A DNA stretch of 64,000 nucleotides, taken from contig JALOAD010000002.1 of NCBI GenBank assembly GCA_023228995.1, positions 62,001 to 126,000 of the forward strand. The letters are read 5' to 3'. The DNA comes from JALOAD01 sp023228995 [NCBI: Candidatus Muiribacterium halophilum] (lineage in GTDB: Bacteria; Muiribacteriota; Muiribacteriia; Muiribacteriales). Shown here piece by piece: positions 37,718 to 45,790 of the stretch; position 1 is the stretch's first letter; the number at the start of each line of letters is the position of its first letter. A program made the translations under genes and the position numbers. The notes under the pieces are model-generated. The model saw nothing but the letters and a program-made list of their open reading frames with translations, was not told where the DNA came from and made no database searches.

Positions 37718-37758
37718 ATTAATATTAATATTAATTAAAAACAGAATGGAGTATAAGA

Positions 37759-39372
37759 ATGAAAATCTCAGATTTATTAAAAGGCATTTGTATAATGATA
37801 ATCATTGTATCAATTGTATCAATTACCAATATATATTTTTCGCTTTCTTCAATGGAAGGTGATTCAAGGATTGTAAATTATTCTGGTATTGTAAGGGGAG
37901 CTACTCAAAGACTTGTAAAACTAGAATTATTAAATAATAAATCTGATAATTTAATGGATAAAATTGAAAATATTATTTTAGGTCTTATAAATGGTTCAAA
38001 GGAATTAAATCTTGTAAAAACAAATGATTTTGATTTTGAATCTAAGATGTTAGATATTAAAAATAAATATAGTGAATTAAGAAAATCATTGATATATTTA
38101 AGGGCAAATAAAGATATTATAGATAATATTAACAAACAGAGCGAAGATTTTTTTGAACTTACAAATGAAGCTGTTTCACTTGCAGAAAATTATTCAAAAA
38201 AGAAAGTTATTTCTCTTAAAAGTATTCAAACTTTTATATTTATTATAAATTTAATCACTGTAATAATACTTATATTGATTTCAAAATATTATATAACTGA
38301 TCCAGTTAGAAAAATTATTAAATTACTTGCACAAATTTCAAAAGGGGATTTATCAATTAATATTCCAATAAGTAAATTCAAAGGTGAAATGAAAGAAATT
38401 GCTGAATCAGCAGATAATTTTGTAAAAGATACTTCTGAAAGTTTTATAAGTATAAAAAATATGTCAAGAAAAACAGAAGAGATATCAAAAGAATTAATAA
38501 AAGCAAATAGTGTTTTGGTTGAAGTTTCTAAAATACAGTTAGATATAATAAATCAGATTAATGATACAGGAATAAATCTTAATTCGAAATCAAAAGAAAT
38601 AAATGAAAGTATATATAGACAATCAGATTCAATTTCATCAACAACATCATCTGTTGAACAATTATCAGCATCGGTTGAAGAAATATCTGCAAATACATTA
38701 AATGTATCAGAAATTGTAAATACAGCTTCAGTGGAAGCTGAAAATGGTTTTGAAAGTATGCAAGCTTCTATTAATGCTATGAAAACAATAAAAGAAAATG
38801 CTTCTCAGATAAATAGTATAATTTCAGTAATAACTGAGATTGCTGAACAGACAAATCTTCTTGCATTAAATGCAGCTATTGAAGCAGCTAGAGCAGGTGA
38901 ACATGGTAAGGGTTTTTCAGTTGTTGCAGATGAGGTAAGAAAACTTTCTGAAAGAACTGCTGATTCTGCCAAAGAAATTGAACAGCTTATTGTAACAACA
39001 GTGAATAATGTCGAAAATGGTGATAAATTAGCTACAAAATCTGGAGAAGGACTTAAGAATATTGTTAATCAAGTTGAAAAAGCTGCTCAATTAACAGCAG
39101 AAATTTCAGCAGCAACATCAGAACAAAAAGAAGCTCATAGAGAAATTGCAAATGCTATGGCAAGTATTACTATGAATAGTAATGAAGTTAATATAGTTGT
39201 AAAAGAAGAAGATTTAATAATTGAATCTATGTATTCTAATATACAAAGAATGAAAATGTCTTCAGTTGATAGTGAAAAAGCAATTGAAAAGCTTGACAAA
39301 ATAATTGAAGAGATTGAAATAACATCGGAAAAATTAGTGAATTCGGTAGAAAAATTTATAACCAAGGAATAA
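37759..39372 (+). CDS. Methyl-accepting chemotaxis protein with PilJ-type sensor
   Basis: 537 residues. TM1 at about 5-30, a short periplasmic region beginning [19 protein letters not shown], which fits the PilJ/type IV pili chemoreceptor four-helix sensor, TM2 at about 155-177, a HAMP linker, then the signalling domain. The hairpin tip [20 protein letters not shown] is the invariant CheA/CheW-binding region, and [20 protein letters not shown] follows. It should control motility, possibly twitching, through a CheA pathway. No other che genes are in the window. Confidence 0.93.
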   Translation: MKISDLLKGICIMIIIVSIVSITNIYFSLSSMEGDSRIVNYSGIVRGATQRLVKLELLNNKSDNLMDKIENIILGLINGSKELNLVKTNDFDFESKMLDIKNKYSELRKSLIYLRANKDIIDNINKQSEDFFELTNEAVSLAENYSKKKVISLKSIQTFIFIINLITVIILILISKYYITDPVRKIIKLLAQISKGDLSINIPISKFKGEMKEIAESADNFVKDTSESFISIKNMSRKTEEISKELIKANSVLVEVSKIQLDIINQINDTGINLNSKSKEINESIYRQSDSISSTTSSVEQLSASVEEISANTLNVSEIVNTASVEAENGFESMQASINAMKTIKENASQINSIISVITEIAEQTNLLALNAAIEAARAGEHGKGFSVVADEVRKLSERTADSAKEIEQLIVTTVNNVENGDKLATKSGEGLKNIVNQVEKAAQLTAEISAATSEQKEAHREIANAMASITMNSNEVNIVVKEEDLIIESMYSNIQRMKMSSVDSEKAIEKLDKIIEEIEITSEKLVNSVEKFITKE

Positions 39373-39376
39373 TAAA

Positions 39377-39619
39377 ATGGAATTTTCAATAAAGTCGATA
39401 GAAAAAGCATGGAAAAAATCAGGCGGTATATGTGAACAATGTAGTAAAAGACTAGTTTATCTTAGCATGGATAAAAGTGATCAGAGAGGAGCATGGAATC
39501 CTTGGGATAGATCTGGATTAAATGGATTAGGTCCTGATACGGCCGAAAACTGTGAGATATTATGTTATCAATGTTATTTGAGAGCAAGATACAAAACTGC
39601 TTTAAAAAATCGAATATAA
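39377..39619 (+). CDS. Mini HNH-like zinc protein
   Basis: 80 residues. CEQC near residue 18-21 and CYQC near 64-67 would hold a zinc ion, and the segment RGAWNPWDRSG...NCEILC resembles a small HNH fold (RGAWxxHHxxP...NCxxLC). The first His of HNH appears replaced by Asp (WNPWDRS), and the second is missing too, so nuclease activity is doubtful. It begins 4 bp after the chemoreceptor stop and is probably co-transcribed with it. Confidence 0.65.
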   Translation: MEFSIKSIEKAWKKSGGICEQCSKRLVYLSMDKSDQRGAWNPWDRSGLNGLGPDTAENCEILCYQCYLRARYKTALKNRI

Positions 39620-39696
39620 TTGAATTTTCAGATAACTTGACAATGGTAAATGGTTTGACTATAAAGTAATGGACTATAAAATTCTAGGGGGAATAT

Positions 39697-40641
39697 ATGG
39701 CTTTTAATCTTAAAGGAAGGCATTTTCTAACTTTGCTTCATTATACACCTGAAGAAATTCAATTTCTTCTTGACCTTGCTAAAACTTTAAAACAGAATAA
39801 AAGAATGGGGATTTATGGTGATAATTTAAAAAGAAAAAATATTGCTTTAATATTTGAAAAATCTTCAACTAGAACTAGATGTGCATTTGTTTGTGCTGTT
39901 AATGATGAAGGTGGAAATGCTGAATATTTATCAGTTAATGATATACAGCTTGGTGGAAAAGAAAGTGTTGAAGATACAGCTAGAGTTTTAGGTAGAATGT
40001 TTGATGGTATAGAATTTAGAGGTTTTAAACAGGAAACTGTTGAAAAACTCGCTCAATATGCAGGTGTTCCTGTATGGAATGGTCTTACAGATATGTATCA
40101 TCCAACTCAGATTTTAGCAGATTTGCTCACTGTAATTGAAAATTTCGGTAGTCTTAAAGGTATTAAATTTGCTTATTTTGGGGATGCTAGAAATAATATG
40201 GGAAATTCACTTCTTATAGGTTGCGCGAAAATGGGAATGCATTTTGTAAGTTGTGCTCCTAAAGAATTATGGCCTCAAAAAGAACTTATTGAAACTTGTC
40301 AAAAAATTGCTGAAGAAACTGGAGCAATACTTGAATTTACAGATGATCCTAAAAAAGCTGCTAAAGATTCTCATGTTCTTTACACAGATGTTTGGGTTTC
40401 TATGGGTGAAGAAAATCAGCCTGGCATTAAAGAAAGAGTTGAAAAACTTAGACCTTATCAGATTAATATGGATTTAGTTGAAGCTACTGGAAGAGAAGAT
40501 GCTATAGTTTTACATTGTCTTCCTGCTGTTCATGATAAAGAAATTTCTCATGAAGCATTTGAATCAAAATATTCTAAAGTATTTGATCAAGCTGAAAACA
40601 GACTTCATACTATTAAAGCTGTTATGGTTGCAACTATATAA
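39697..40641 (+). CDS. argF: Ornithine carbamoyltransferase
   Basis: 314 residues with an AGGGGG ribosome site. It makes citrulline from ornithine and carbamoyl phosphate, or the reverse in the catabolic deiminase pathway. The carbamoyl phosphate loop SSTRTR is at 56-61, followed by the DIQLGGKESVEDTARVLGRM segment. NGLTDMYHPTQILADLLT, the ornithine-binding D-x-W-x-SMGEE (DVWVSMGEE) and HCLP (273-276) identify it as OTC rather than aspartate carbamoyltransferase. No arginine-biosynthesis or arc genes flank it, so the anabolic (argF) versus catabolic (arcB) role cannot be decided here. Confidence 0.93.
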   Translation: MAFNLKGRHFLTLLHYTPEEIQFLLDLAKTLKQNKRMGIYGDNLKRKNIALIFEKSSTRTRCAFVCAVNDEGGNAEYLSVNDIQLGGKESVEDTARVLGRMFDGIEFRGFKQETVEKLAQYAGVPVWNGLTDMYHPTQILADLLTVIENFGSLKGIKFAYFGDARNNMGNSLLIGCAKMGMHFVSCAPKELWPQKELIETCQKIAEETGAILEFTDDPKKAAKDSHVLYTDVWVSMGEENQPGIKERVEKLRPYQINMDLVEATGREDAIVLHCLPAVHDKEISHEAFESKYSKVFDQAENRLHTIKAVMVATI

Positions 40642-40735
40642 ATAATTTGAAAACCAATTAGCGTGACTAAAGTCACAATTAGCACAACAAGTTGCTAATT
40701 GAGTCTTCTGATTAAATAAACAAAAATTAATATAA

Positions 40736-40823
40736 TGTCATGCCGGTATGATTCTGAGAAAATGTCATCCCGGCATGATTCTGAGAAAATGTCATCCCGG
40801 CATGATTCTGAGCCGGGATCTGT
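40736..40823. repeat. Array of 27-bp CCGGGAT/TGTCAT units (3)
   Basis: Three tandem units beginning TGTCATSCCGG, at 40736, 40763 and 40790, each followed by TATGATTCTGAG or close. The last unit closes with GAGCCGGGATCTG, so the array could form a stem-loop. Same family as at 50736-50902 and 51295-51489, but in the opposite orientation. Confidence 0.8.
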
Positions 40824-40907
40824 TTTTGATTTTTTTCATTAAACTATCGCAAAAAAATAATCATTCGGTACCATTCGATATTTTACATCCATATAAAATA
40901 TCTCTTT

Positions 40908-41010
40908 ACCTTCGTTCACTTTTAATACATCCGTATATTAAATGCTTCGCAACGTTCACTCAAGTTACCGAGTAGATTTTTTTTTTGCTTTTGTTTACAG
41001 AAACTCCTTC
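40908..41010. repeat. 103-bp repeat shared with 48929-49030
   Basis: ACCTTCGTTCACTT through AAACTCCTTC recurs at 48929-49030 with a few substitutions and one small indel. Here it runs directly into the 316-bp inverted repeat; at 48929 it does not, which shows that the elements are modular. Confidence 0.8.
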
Positions 41011-41326
41011 TTTTTTTGAATTAGATTTTACATATAGATTCAAAAAATTGATATCGAGCGTAATTATGGAAGCTGTCTTAAGATTTTCAATAAGTATACA
41101 AAAAAGAAATTCAAAGTTAAAAAGAATAAAATTATAAATAACTAACATACATTAGAAAATCTTAAGGAAATTACATGGAGATAATTTAAAGCTGAACATG
41201 TAAGGAGAAAATTTATACTATGTAAATTTTCAACTGTTACCAAGATATCAATTGTTTTGAATTGTATAATTATTTAAAATATTGAATCCATTAATTAGAA
41301 AAACTTCTATCGAGTTCTCGTAATTG
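41011..41326 (+). repeat. 316-bp inverted repeat, left copy
   Basis: The reverse complement of 50970-51284, with about five substitutions in 315 bp. It starts in a T-tract (TTTTTTTGAATTAGATTT) and ends at CGTAATT. The only open frame overlapping it (minus strand 40960-41148) loses its start codon in the other copy, so the element is noncoding. No target-site duplication or transposase is seen. Confidence 0.85.
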
Positions 41327-41362
41327 CTGACAGACCATTTTTCAAACAGTCTTTTTTTCTTT

Positions 41363-41743
41363 TTATTTTTCTTTTGTTAAAAAAATATTATTCCATTCGT
41401 GTTTATAGACTTTTTCTTTTTCTGATTTCCAAAATAAGTCTTTTTCAAAATCAGAATCAACATTGCCATTGAATATTCCAAGAGTTTTTGAATAGTAAAA
41501 AAATCCCTTACCTGGTCTTCCTGAATTTTTATTAACAACAAGTGATGTTAATAATGGTAAATCTTGTTTTTTTAGCTCTTCATTTAACTTATTTAGAGTA
41601 TTAAATAATGTTTGAAATGGATTTAAAAAATTAGATGAGTTTTTTAATGGTAAACATTTATTTAACTCAAAGTAATAGATTAAACCTTTGTTTTTTGAAA
41701 CAGATACTAATTTTTCATAAACATTAATTATAAATTCATCCAT
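41363..41743 (-). CDS. Conserved hypothetical protein, 126 residues
   Basis: Starts at ATG 41743 with AGGAG 8 bp upstream. It has a pattern seen in a family of short uncharacterised bacterial proteins: a helical N-terminus (VYEKLVSVSKNKGLIYYFEL), PLLTSLVVNKNSGRPGKGFF, and a C-terminal W(K/N)xExxxVYKHEW segment. No signal peptide, membrane segment or metal site. It stands alone between two repeat-rich spacers. The function is unknown. Confidence 0.68.
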   Translation of the reverse strand: MDEFIINVYEKLVSVSKNKGLIYYFELNKCLPLKNSSNFLNPFQTLFNTLNKLNEELKKQDLPLLTSLVVNKNSGRPGKGFFYYSKTLGIFNGNVDSDFEKDLFWKSEKEKVYKHEWNNIFLTKEK

Positions 41744-42059
41744 ATTATACTCCTAGGTTAATCTTCTGAAAAAACAAAAAAAATCGAAGATTAAATTTAT
41801 TATTTTTTTAATGCATTATTATATTTATTAGACTATCTGATTAAATAACACAACTCTAAATTATATATTTATTTATTCAGACTATTCAATTATATTTGAA
41901 ATTTAAGATTACTTCAATTGTCTAATGGTATTTTTTAGTTTAAATAACAATTTTTTTATATTGGCTTCTACTTTCTATGGGTTATTTTTTGATTTTTTGT
42001 TTAATAAAGATGAATATTTAGTTTTTCTTTGTTAAAATTATAGAAAAAGGCAGGTATAT
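41744..42059. other. AT-rich spacer before dapB
   Basis: Divergent promoter region between the 41363 gene and dapB. I see no gene and no clear stem-loop. A CTGATTAAATAA boundary word of the repeat family is at about 41838. A possible -10 (TAAAATTATAG, about 42033-42043) lies just upstream of dapB, but no convincing -35 or lysine-riboswitch features could be recognised. Confidence 0.45.
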
Positions 42060-42812
42060 ATGAAAATATCTTTAATTGGTTTTGGAAAAATGGGAAAGAT
42101 GATCAAAGAAAAAGCTATTTCACATGGGCATGAAATTAGTTCAATAATTGACCCTTTTTCAGAACAAGCGGATTTTAAGGATATAACAAGTGAATCTGTT
42201 TGTGATGCTGATGTATGTATTGAATTTACTAATCCAGATTGTGCGCTTTCAAATATCAAAAAACTTATTATGCTTGATAAACATATTGTAGTTGGAACTA
42301 CTGGTTGGTATAAAGATATTAATAAAATTCAAGCTGCTATTGAAAAAAGCAGTTCAGGTTTTGTATATGGTAGTAATTTTTCACCTGGTATGCATGTTTT
42401 TAAAAAAATCACAGATTATTCTTCAAAATTATTTGCAAAAATAAGTGATTATGATGTTGCTGGTATAGAAATTCATCATAGTGAAAAAATAGATAGTCCT
42501 TCCGGTACAGCAAATGTTTTAAGTGATATAATTATAAAAAACAATCCTATAAAGCAGAGACTTCTTACAAATAGTATAGACAGAAAAGTTGCAGCTGAGG
42601 AATTTCAGTTTACATCGGTTAGAACAGGTAAAGTTCCTGGAATTCATAAAATTATGTTTGATTCTGATGCTGATACTGTTGAAATTAGCCATACTGCTAG
42701 AAATAGAGAAGGTTTTGCACTTGGAGCTATTATTGCTGCTGAATTTATTAATAGAAAAACTGGTTTTTATAATATAGAAACTATATTTGATGAAATAATG
42801 GAGGGTAAATAA
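42060..42812 (+). CDS. dapB: 4-Hydroxy-tetrahydrodipicolinate reductase
   Basis: 250 residues, AGGCAGG ribosome site. NAD(P)H-dependent reductase of the lysine/meso-diaminopimelate pathway. The Rossmann motif GFGKMGKM is at 8-15, VVGTTGW near 78-84, and the substrate segment EIHHSEKIDSPSGTA carries the two His, Lys and the SGTA loop. FxSxRxGxVPGxHxxxF is present as FTSVRTGKVPGIHKIMF. First gene of dapB-dapA-asd; dapA starts 1 bp after its stop. Confidence 0.95.
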   Translation: MKISLIGFGKMGKMIKEKAISHGHEISSIIDPFSEQADFKDITSESVCDADVCIEFTNPDCALSNIKKLIMLDKHIVVGTTGWYKDINKIQAAIEKSSSGFVYGSNFSPGMHVFKKITDYSSKLFAKISDYDVAGIEIHHSEKIDSPSGTANVLSDIIIKNNPIKQRLLTNSIDRKVAAEEFQFTSVRTGKVPGIHKIMFDSDADTVEISHTARNREGFALGAIIAAEFINRKTGFYNIETIFDEIMEGK

Positions 42813-42813
42813 T

Positions 42814-43698
42814 ATGCTTGTTAAAGGACTTTATACTGCGATAATTACTCCTTTTTCGGGAGAAGAAATAGATTGGGATGGTCTTGAAAGTAATATTGAG
42901 TTTCAAATTGAAAATGGAGTAGATGGGTTGGTTATTCTTGGTACTACTGGTGAAACCCCTACTCTTACAAATTCCGAAAAAGAAGAAATAATTACAAAAA
43001 GCATTTCAATTATTAATAATCGTGTAAAAGTTATAATTGGCACTGGAACAAATAATACTAAAACAACTATAGAAAACACTCAAATGGCAGAAAAATATGG
43101 TGCTGACGGTGCTCTTATTGTCACTCCTTATTATAATAAACCTTCTCAAAAAGGAATTTATGAGCATTTCAAAAAAATAATTGAAAACACTGACATTCCT
43201 ATAATTGTATATAATATTGAAGGAAGAACAGGTAGAAATATTGATGTAAATACTCTTATTAAAATTTCAGAACTTGATAATATTGTTGGTGTTAAGGAAG
43301 CAAGTGGTAATATTAATCAAATGGGTGATGTAATAAATGAAATATCAAGATTAAACCCTGATTTTTCTGTAATGAGTGGTGATGATGGTTTGACCTTACC
43401 CTTAATGTCAATGGGTGGACATGGAGTTATATCAGTTGTAAGCAATCTTGTTCCTGCTGAAATGAAATCTCTTGTGCTTTATGCAGAAGCTGGTAATTTT
43501 GAAAAAGCTAGAAATATTCATTATAGATTATTGCCTTTATTTAAAGGTGCTTTTATTGAAACTAATCCTCAACCTATTAAATGTGCAATGAATCTTTGTA
43601 ATATGGCAGGTGGAGATCTTAGACTGCCTCTTGTTGATGTTAGTGATGAAACAGAAGAAAAATTAAGAGTAATACTTGAAAGCATGGAGATTATTTAA
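42814..43698 (+). CDS. dapA: 4-Hydroxy-tetrahydrodipicolinate synthase
   Basis: 294 residues. Condenses pyruvate with aspartate semialdehyde. N-terminal GLYTAIITPF, GTTGETPTL, the Schiff-base lysine in GVKEASGN (about residue 161), the catalytic tyrosine in YNIEGRTGRN, and VMSGDDGLTLPLMSMGGHGVIS near the C-terminal third identify it as DapA. GRTG where many homologues have PGRTG shows one substitution (Glu for Pro). In-operon between dapB and asd. Confidence 0.95.
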   Translation: MLVKGLYTAIITPFSGEEIDWDGLESNIEFQIENGVDGLVILGTTGETPTLTNSEKEEIITKSISIINNRVKVIIGTGTNNTKTTIENTQMAEKYGADGALIVTPYYNKPSQKGIYEHFKKIIENTDIPIIVYNIEGRTGRNIDVNTLIKISELDNIVGVKEASGNINQMGDVINEISRLNPDFSVMSGDDGLTLPLMSMGGHGVISVVSNLVPAEMKSLVLYAEAGNFEKARNIHYRLLPLFKGAFIETNPQPIKCAMNLCNMAGGDLRLPLVDVSDETEEKLRVILESMEII

Positions 43699-43713
43699 TC
43701 GGAGGTTTCAATT

Positions 43714-44715
43714 ATGTATAAAATTGGTATATATGGAGCTACTGGTAAAGTTGGTAGTGAGCTTCTAAAAATTATACATATTAGGAAATTTCCATATTCT
43801 AAAATCAGACTTTTTGCATCTCAAAAAAGCTCAGGAAAAAAGTTAATTGAAGATAAAAAAGAGTTTATTATCGAGACTTTTTATAAAGATAGTTTTAAAG
43901 AAATTGATATAGCTTTTTTTTGTGTTAGTGGTAAATGGTCGATTCAAAACAGACAATTTGCTGAAGAATCAGGTTGTATAGTAATTGATAATTCCTCAGC
44001 ATTTAGACTTTTTGAAAATACACCACTTATAGTTCCTGAAATAAATATTGATTCAATAAAAAAAAGCAGATTTATTTCAAATCCTAATTGTACTACACTT
44101 ATTGCAGCTATACCGTTATGGGTTTTACATAAAAAATACAAGCTTAAAAAAGTTATAATCTCCACATATCAGGCTGCAAGTGGTGCTGGAAAAGAAGGAA
44201 TGGATGAACTTTTACAAGCTATTAGTCAATATAGAGAAAATCGTGTTTTTAAACCTTCTAAATTTCAGTATGATCTTGCATATAATATTATTCCACATAT
44301 TGATGATTTTGAAATTAATGGATATACAAAAGAAGAGATGAAAGTTACACTTGAAATCAGAAAAATATTTAATGTTTCAGACCTTTTGATTTCATGTACT
44401 GCTGTTAGAATTCCTGTTTTGAGAGCTCATTCAGAGAGTATTACCGTTGAAACAGAATTGAAACCTGATATAAATGAAATTAGAGATTTAATAAAAAATA
44501 CAAATGGTATTGTTTTAAAAGATGATATCAATAATAATATTTATCCTATGCCAATTACTTCTTCTGATAATTTTGATGTTGAAGTTGGTAGAATTAGAAA
44601 AAGCATTGTGTTTGAAAATGGTATTGATTTTTTTGTAAGTGGGGATCAGCTTCTTAAAGGAGCTGCACTCAATGCATTACAGATTGCTGAGAAAATGGTT
44701 GAAAGAACAGTATGA
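43714..44715 (+). CDS. asd: Aspartate-semialdehyde dehydrogenase
   Basis: 333 residues, starting 15 bp after dapA with GGAGG upstream. NADPH-binding GATGKVGSELL (8-18), the active-site cysteine in SNPNCTTLIAAIPL (Cys129), STYQAASGAGKEGM and the substrate-binding arginine/histidine region RIPVLRAHSE. It supplies the DapA substrate by reducing aspartyl phosphate. The grouping with dapA/dapB means the aspartate-to-diaminopimelate branch is encoded here as a unit. Confidence 0.95.
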   Translation: MYKIGIYGATGKVGSELLKIIHIRKFPYSKIRLFASQKSSGKKLIEDKKEFIIETFYKDSFKEIDIAFFCVSGKWSIQNRQFAEESGCIVIDNSSAFRLFENTPLIVPEINIDSIKKSRFISNPNCTTLIAAIPLWVLHKKYKLKKVIISTYQAASGAGKEGMDELLQAISQYRENRVFKPSKFQYDLAYNIIPHIDDFEINGYTKEEMKVTLEIRKIFNVSDLLISCTAVRIPVLRAHSESITVETELKPDINEIRDLIKNTNGIVLKDDINNNIYPMPITSSDNFDVEVGRIRKSIVFENGIDFFVSGDQLLKGAALNALQIAEKMVERTV

Positions 44716-44752
44716 AAGCGTTATGTGAAGCGTATAAGGGCGGTATAAAAGA

Positions 44753-44792
44753 GTGAAAGAGTGAAGGTCAAAAGCTTTAAATCTATTTCACC
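44753..44792. repeat. Inverted partner of repeat at 36699-36739
   Basis: GTGAAAGAGTGAAGG...TAAATCTATTTCACC, reverse complement of the segment at 36699. The adjacent word AGCGTATAAGGGCGGTATA (44729-44747) recurs at 1154-1172 with one change. Just after it (44835-44882) two nested hairpins, GACTGCTTTAGCAGTC and GTCACAAAGTGAC, precede dapF. Confidence 0.6.
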
Positions 44793-44922
44793 AATTCACA
44801 TTTGTTTTTGTATGATTAAATAAGTTTTAGCAGTTCTAATTAGACTGCTTTAGCAGTCGCTAATTGTCACAAAGTGACGTTAATTTATAATAAAAGTTTT
44901 ACTAAATCTTATAGGAGCTTTT

Positions 44923-45726
44923 ATGGATTTTATAAAAATGCAAGGAACTGGTAATGATTATATTTTTATTGATAATACTGATAAAATTATTGTTTCAGGT
45001 CAGCCTGAACTTGCAAAAAGACTTTCAAATAGAAATTATGGAATTGGTGGAGATGGAATTGTATTAATTTCAAAAGATGATAATGGAATTTTTTGGATGA
45101 ATATGTGGAATTTAGATGGTTCTGAAGGTAAAATGTGTGGTAATGCTATAAGATGTGTTGCAAAATATCTTTATGAAAATAATATGGTAAATGGACTGAA
45201 TTTTGTTATACAAACTTTATCAGGTCCAAAAGACATACTTATAAGAGCTCGTAATAATGAGGTTTATTCGGTTTGTGTTAATATGGGTAAACCTTATTGG
45301 GAAACTGAAAAAAATTTACGAATTAAAATTGAAAACCAAGATTTTAGCCTTAATTGTGTTTCAATTGGCAATCCACATTGTGTTATTTTCACTTCTGAAA
45401 TCTTTAATAAAGATAAAGTTGAATATTATGGCAAAAAAATTCAAGAAATGGATATTTTCCCAAATGGTGTTAATGTTGAATTTGTAAAAAAGATAAATGA
45501 GGACATTTTGAATGTTCAAGTTTTTGAAAGAGGCTCAGGTTATACTTTAAGTTGTGGTACTGGAGCATGTGCTTCAGCAGCAGTTTTTTTTAAACAGTAT
45601 GAAGGTTCAAATCCTTTAAAAGTTATTCTTGCAGGAGGAGATCTTTTTATCAAACAAGAAAAAAACCAAGACATAATATTAGAAGGTGATTGTGTTGAAG
45701 TTTTCAAAGGAAAAATAAAAATATAA
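44923..45726 (+). CDS. dapF: Diaminopimelate epimerase
   Basis: 267 residues, AGGAG ribosome site. Converts LL- to meso-diaminopimelate with two cysteines. KMQGTGNDYIFID at the start, the first catalytic Cys in GKMCGNAIRC (about 74) and the second in SCGTGACASA (about 216) are all present. It is separated from asd by 207 bp of repeat/hairpin sequence, so it may be transcribed on its own. With dapB, dapA and asd it implies meso-DAP peptidoglycan or lysine synthesis. Confidence 0.96.
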   Translation: MDFIKMQGTGNDYIFIDNTDKIIVSGQPELAKRLSNRNYGIGGDGIVLISKDDNGIFWMNMWNLDGSEGKMCGNAIRCVAKYLYENNMVNGLNFVIQTLSGPKDILIRARNNEVYSVCVNMGKPYWETEKNLRIKIENQDFSLNCVSIGNPHCVIFTSEIFNKDKVEYYGKKIQEMDIFPNGVNVEFVKKINEDILNVQVFERGSGYTLSCGTGACASAAVFFKQYEGSNPLKVILAGGDLFIKQEKNQDIILEGDCVEVFKGKIKI

Positions 45727-45790
45727 CAAAAAAATAACATAAAACAACCAAAATATAACAAAATAAAAATATATTAAAATAGGAGATAAT

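Larger units (their letters stand above)
40642..41362. other. Noncoding repeat mosaic
   Basis: No gene supported. In order it holds nested small hairpins (GTGACTAAAGTCAC and AGCACAACAAGTTGCT, 40662-40698), the boundary word GAGTCTTCTGATTAAAT, a 3-unit CCGGGAT array (40736-40823), a 103-bp segment shared with 48929-49030, and the left copy of a 316-bp inverted repeat (41011-41326). Confidence 0.75.

Noticed and set aside
40960-41148. 62-residue minus-strand open frame in the inverted repeat
   Set aside because: Its ATG is changed to ATC in the second copy at 50970-51284, so it is not conserved.
41744-42059. Lysine riboswitch upstream of dapB
   Set aside because: No conserved L-box helices or terminator could be identified by eye; the region is only AT-rich.
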